Shown here piece after piece: positions 61,428 to 64,000 of a DNA stretch of 64,000 nucleotides. This stretch comes from Methylobacterium soli (GTDB lineage: Bacteria > Pseudomonadota > Alphaproteobacteria > Rhizobiales > Beijerinckiaceae): the NCBI RefSeq assembly GCF_008806385.1, contig NZ_VZZK01000017.1, forward strand, positions 56,962 through 120,961, read 5' to 3'. The notes under the pieces are model-generated. The model was not told the origin of the DNA and did not search any database. It worked only from the letters and a program-made list of their open reading frames with translations. Each line of letters begins with the position of its first letter. The first letter of the stretch is position 1. A program made the position numbers and the translations under genes.

Positions 61428-62452
61428 GCGCGTCCGCAACGGGACCGGCCGTCGAGATCCGCGGCCTGACGGTGGTCTTCGGCGGCGTGGTCGAGGCCGT
61501 CGACGGGGTCGACCTCACCCTGGAGCGCGGCCAGGCCGTGGCGCTGATCGGCGAGTCGGGCTCCGGCAAGAGCGTGACCTTGCGGGCGATCATGCGCCTG
61601 AACCCGGAGCGCCGGACGCGGATCGGCGGCGAGATCCGGGTCGGCGGCGCGGACGTGATGGCGATGTCGCCCAAGGCCCTGCGGGCCCTGCGCGGCCGGG
61701 CGGTGGCGATGATCTTCCAAGAGCCCCTGCTCGCCCTTGATCCCGTCTACACGGTGGGCCAGCAGATCACCGAGGCGATCCGCCAGCATGAGCGGATTAG
61801 CGCCGCAGCAGCCCGCCAGCGCGCCCTGGCGCTGTACGAGCGGGTCCGCATCCCGAGCCCGGAGCAGCGCCTCGATGCCTATCCGCACGAGATGTCGGGG
61901 GGCATGCGCCAACGCGCGATGATCGCCCTGGCGCTCGCCTGCCGGCCGCAGGTGTTGCTCGCCGACGAACCGACCACAGCGCTCGACGCCACGGTGCAGA
62001 TCCAGATCTTGCTGCTCCTGCGCGAGTTGCAGGCGGAGCTCGGCCTCTCGACGATCTTCGTCACCCACGACCTCGGCGCCGCCGTAGAGGTCGCCGACCG
62101 AATCGCGGTGATGTATGCCGGCCGCATCGTCGAGGAGGGCTCCGCCCGCCACGTGGTGCTCACCCCTCACCACCCCTACACCATCGGCCTCCTGCGCAGC
62201 CGGGCTGACGGGGCGCTTACCAAAGGGTCGCGCCTCAAGACGATCCCCGGCTCGCCGCCGGATCTTGCAAACCGTCCGCCGGGTTGCCCGTTCGCCCCGC
62301 GCTGCTTCCTCGCTGAGGAGCGGTGCCGTGTGGACGCCCCTCCCGATGTCGCCGTCGCATCCGGTCACCGAGCGGCGTGCTGGCGCACGGAGGCTGCCCA
62401 CGAGGCTTTTAAGGGCGACTGGGCTCGGGCGCCGGAGGACGCGACCGTCTAG
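61424..62452 (+). CDS. ABC transporter ATP-binding protein (DppD-like)
   Basis: A 342-residue ATPase, the second of the importer. Walker A is GESGSGKSVT, the signature EMSGGMRQRAMIA and Walker B VLLADEPTTALD; the C-terminal oligopeptide extension has CPFAPRCFLAEERC with the expected four cysteines. The last bases of the stop codon (62451-62452) belong to the inverted repeat of the IS element. The final residues, WARAPEDATV, may thus differ from the original protein, or the operon may have lost a downstream gene. Confidence 0.93.
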   Translation: MSASATGPAVEIRGLTVVFGGVVEAVDGVDLTLERGQAVALIGESGSGKSVTLRAIMRLNPERRTRIGGEIRVGGADVMAMSPKALRALRGRAVAMIFQEPLLALDPVYTVGQQITEAIRQHERISAAAARQRALALYERVRIPSPEQRLDAYPHEMSGGMRQRAMIALALACRPQVLLADEPTTALDATVQIQILLLLRELQAELGLSTIFVTHDLGAAVEVADRIAVMYAGRIVEEGSARHVVLTPHHPYTIGLLRSRADGALTKGSRLKTIPGSPPDLANRPPGCPFAPRCFLAEERCRVDAPPDVAVASGHRAACWRTEAAHEAFKGDWARAPEDATV

Positions 62453-63932
62453 TACTACTGTGTCACAGATCCCTGCTGACAGCATGGACATCGTTGCAGG
62501 GTTCGAGCGAGTGCCCGTACCAGGTTCAGGCGCAAGGTCGCGATGGAGTTAGGCACGTGTCGCTCGGGCCGGATCGGGGGCGCCGCGGGGTCTGTAACTG
62601 CCGGGTAGGGCAAGCGCTTGGCGCTCGGTGATCTCTGGTCCTGAGGGGGGAAAGCGGCCTCTCTCGGAGACCAGGAACCCGTAGGCCGCGATGCACAAGC
62701 TGGCGTGATGATGGAAGCCGCGCCAGCTCCGCCCCTCGTAGTGACCGAGCCCGATCTCCTGTTTCAGCTCCTGGTAGTCCCGCTCGATGCGCCAGCGCAG
62801 CTTGGTCTGGCTGACGAGCTCGGCCAGGGGCGTCTCCGGCGGCAGGGTCGAGAGCCAGTACTTGGTTGGCGCGTCCTCGCCCTCCGGCCACTCGATCAAA
62901 AGCCACTCCTCGGGACGGGGCTCATGTCGCCGTTCATCCCGATGCGCTGGGCGCGCCCGCACCGTCGCAAAGCGCGAGGCCAGCCGGCTGTTTGTGCCAG
63001 CGCGCCATGCGACACGCTGCCAAGCCGCCTCCGGCAGAGACCGGGCCAGCTTCTCTGCTGAGAGCGGCTTTTGTTCAGGGCTACGCCGCACCCGGGTTGG
63101 TGGGCGACCGCGTCCGCTCCAAAGCTTGGGCGGCAGCGGTGCCGTTCCGGGAGGCCACAGGCTCGTCGAGGACTGAACGCCCAGAATGTAGCTCATGCCC
63201 AAGGCTGTCAGGGCCGTACGGAAGGCTGTGTCGATCCCGTATCCGGCATCTGCCAGAACAACCCCGGGCGCCACCTGGTCGGCCAAGGCCGCTCGGATTT
63301 GATCCAGCGCGATCTCGGGCTTGGTCTGAAAGCTGATGTCCTCAGGTACGCCAGCCTTCCTGCGCCGCTCGGCATCCTGGACCCAGGCTTCTGGCAGGTA
63401 GAGGCGATAGGCCACTGGCAGGCTGGCCTGTGTGTTGGCCAGCGAGAGCGTCACAGCAACCTGGCAGTTATCCTGTTTGCCGAGCTGACCGCAGTATTGC
63501 CGCCCCACCCCGACCGAGTGGCGGCCCTTCTTGGGAAAGCCTGTATCATCGACGATCCAGGCCTGGATTGGGCCCTGGCTCGCAATCAGAGGCAGAACCT
63601 CGCTGCGGACCCGGGTCAGCAAAGCGTTGTCCGACCATTCACCCTTGGCCACGAAGTGATGCAGCGCCTGATGGGTGGCCTGGACACAAGCCGGCGCGAT
63701 CCGGGCCGCCATTGGCTCGATGCTCTTGCGTGCTCCCGGCAGAAGAAGACCCGTACAGTAGGCCTTCAGCGGCGCGATCCGATCAGCATGACCCAGGACG
63801 CCTGACAAAGCCTCAAGGTAAGCTGCAAAACGCGGCTCATCGGTCAGCGGGGAGTTCAAGCGATCCATGCTTCGCTCCATCGCAGGACCGAATCACCCAT
63901 TTTATCCACAAAATTTGTGACACAGTAGTACT
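62451..63932. mobile_element. IS701-family insertion sequence, apparently intact
   Basis: The 1482-bp element is bounded by 20-bp terminal inverted repeats: left 62451-62470 beginning AGTACTACTGTGTCACA, and right 63913-63932 as its complement, with 19 of 20 positions identical. It contains one transposase gene of normal length on the minus strand. No clear target duplication can be seen in the bases next to the repeats. Confidence 0.85.
62549..63880 (-). CDS. IS701-family transposase
   Basis: A 443-residue DDE transposase. The catalytic acid candidates are the Asp in WIVDDTGFPKKG, the Asp in VLADAGYGI and the Glu in the late helix RWRIERDYQELKQEIGLGHYEG. The conserved IS701 block HSVGVGRQYCGQLGKQDNCQ is present, and the frame is uninterrupted. 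The start is at 63880 (MERSMDR) or 63868. It mobilises the surrounding inverted-repeat element. Confidence 0.94.
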   Translation of the reverse strand: MERSMDRLNSPLTDEPRFAAYLEALSGVLGHADRIAPLKAYCTGLLLPGARKSIEPMAARIAPACVQATHQALHHFVAKGEWSDNALLTRVRSEVLPLIASQGPIQAWIVDDTGFPKKGRHSVGVGRQYCGQLGKQDNCQVAVTLSLANTQASLPVAYRLYLPEAWVQDAERRRKAGVPEDISFQTKPEIALDQIRAALADQVAPGVVLADAGYGIDTAFRTALTALGMSYILGVQSSTSLWPPGTAPLPPKLWSGRGRPPTRVRRSPEQKPLSAEKLARSLPEAAWQRVAWRAGTNSRLASRFATVRARPAHRDERRHEPRPEEWLLIEWPEGEDAPTKYWLSTLPPETPLAELVSQTKLRWRIERDYQELKQEIGLGHYEGRSWRGFHHHASLCIAAYGFLVSERGRFPPSGPEITERQALALPGSYRPRGAPDPARATRA

Positions 63933-64000
63933 GTTGTCTGGTAGCGGAACGTTGTTGGGATCAGGTGCGTTGGGCGATTGAGGAAAACGCCTGGCGCTTT

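Noticed and set aside
63933..64000. Sequence right of the IS element considered as another transposase fragment
   Set aside because: Only 68 bases are visible and no motif is diagnostic.

Overview
The window is GC-rich DNA from an alphaproteobacterium of the order Hyphomicrobiales, most likely Methylobacterium or a close relative. The evidence is the gene content: a DivK-PleD pair divergent from a DUF3572 gene, an EipB/DUF1849 envelope protein, a DUF6481 protein behind a cold-shock gene, a GCG_CRPN secreted protein, and many short secreted proteins of the kind common in this family. The genus is inferred from gene style. No rRNA, intact tRNA or CRISPR array was seen.

Positions 1 to about 26.6 kb look like chromosomal backbone. 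They hold a NUDIX hydrolase, two MFS transporters, ribosomal protein L33, a cold-shock protein, the cell-cycle regulators DivK and PleD, EipB, an ABC exporter, a metallophosphoesterase, a decarboxylase translationally coupled to an acetyltransferase, a Tat-exported class A beta-lactamase and many small secreted or hypothetical proteins. Palindromic repeats lie at 23.35-23.68 kb. An alpha/beta hydrolase that has lost its N-terminus ends in an AT-rich scar at 26.6 kb.

From 27.0 to 30.3 kb there are an L,D-transpeptidase, a large adenylate cyclase/TolB-like/TPR protein and a DUF1127 peptide. At 30.37-30.41 kb lies a 48-nt 3' half of tRNA-Arg(CCG), followed at once by a tyrosine integrase. This is the junction of an integrated element, and the sequence from here to about 40 kb is accessory. 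It contains a degraded IS1182 transposase with an in-frame tandem repeat, a PD-(D/E)XK-like protein, secreted unknowns, a degenerate nucleotidyltransferase-like protein, a PGN_0703-family endonuclease fragment, and remnants of arsH, a crotonase and a cytochrome b561.

From 40.0 to 53.6 kb there is a coherent catabolic and uptake locus. A GntR/FCD regulator, a solute-binding protein, an epimerase-like protein and an SDR run leftward. Divergently, an SsuC/SsuB-type permease and ATPase, an arylmalonate-decarboxylase-like enzyme, an Asp/Glu (hydantoin) racemase-family protein and a cyclic amidohydrolase run rightward. A 15-bp perfect palindrome sits in the divergent promoter region. A second racemase-family protein and a complete polyamine-type (PotABCD-like) ABC importer face them. 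Together they suggest import and breakdown of a cyclic amide, imide or ureide. No N-carbamoyl hydrolase is present, so the substrate is open.

From 53.8 to 56.6 kb there is a paralogue of the small gene at 2.65 kb and several gene scraps. From 56.8 to 62.45 kb a full dipeptide/nickel-type ABC importer operon (substrate-binding protein, two permeases, two ATPases) is read rightward. It ends exactly at an apparently intact IS701-family element (62451-63932), whose end supplies the last two bases of the final stop codon.
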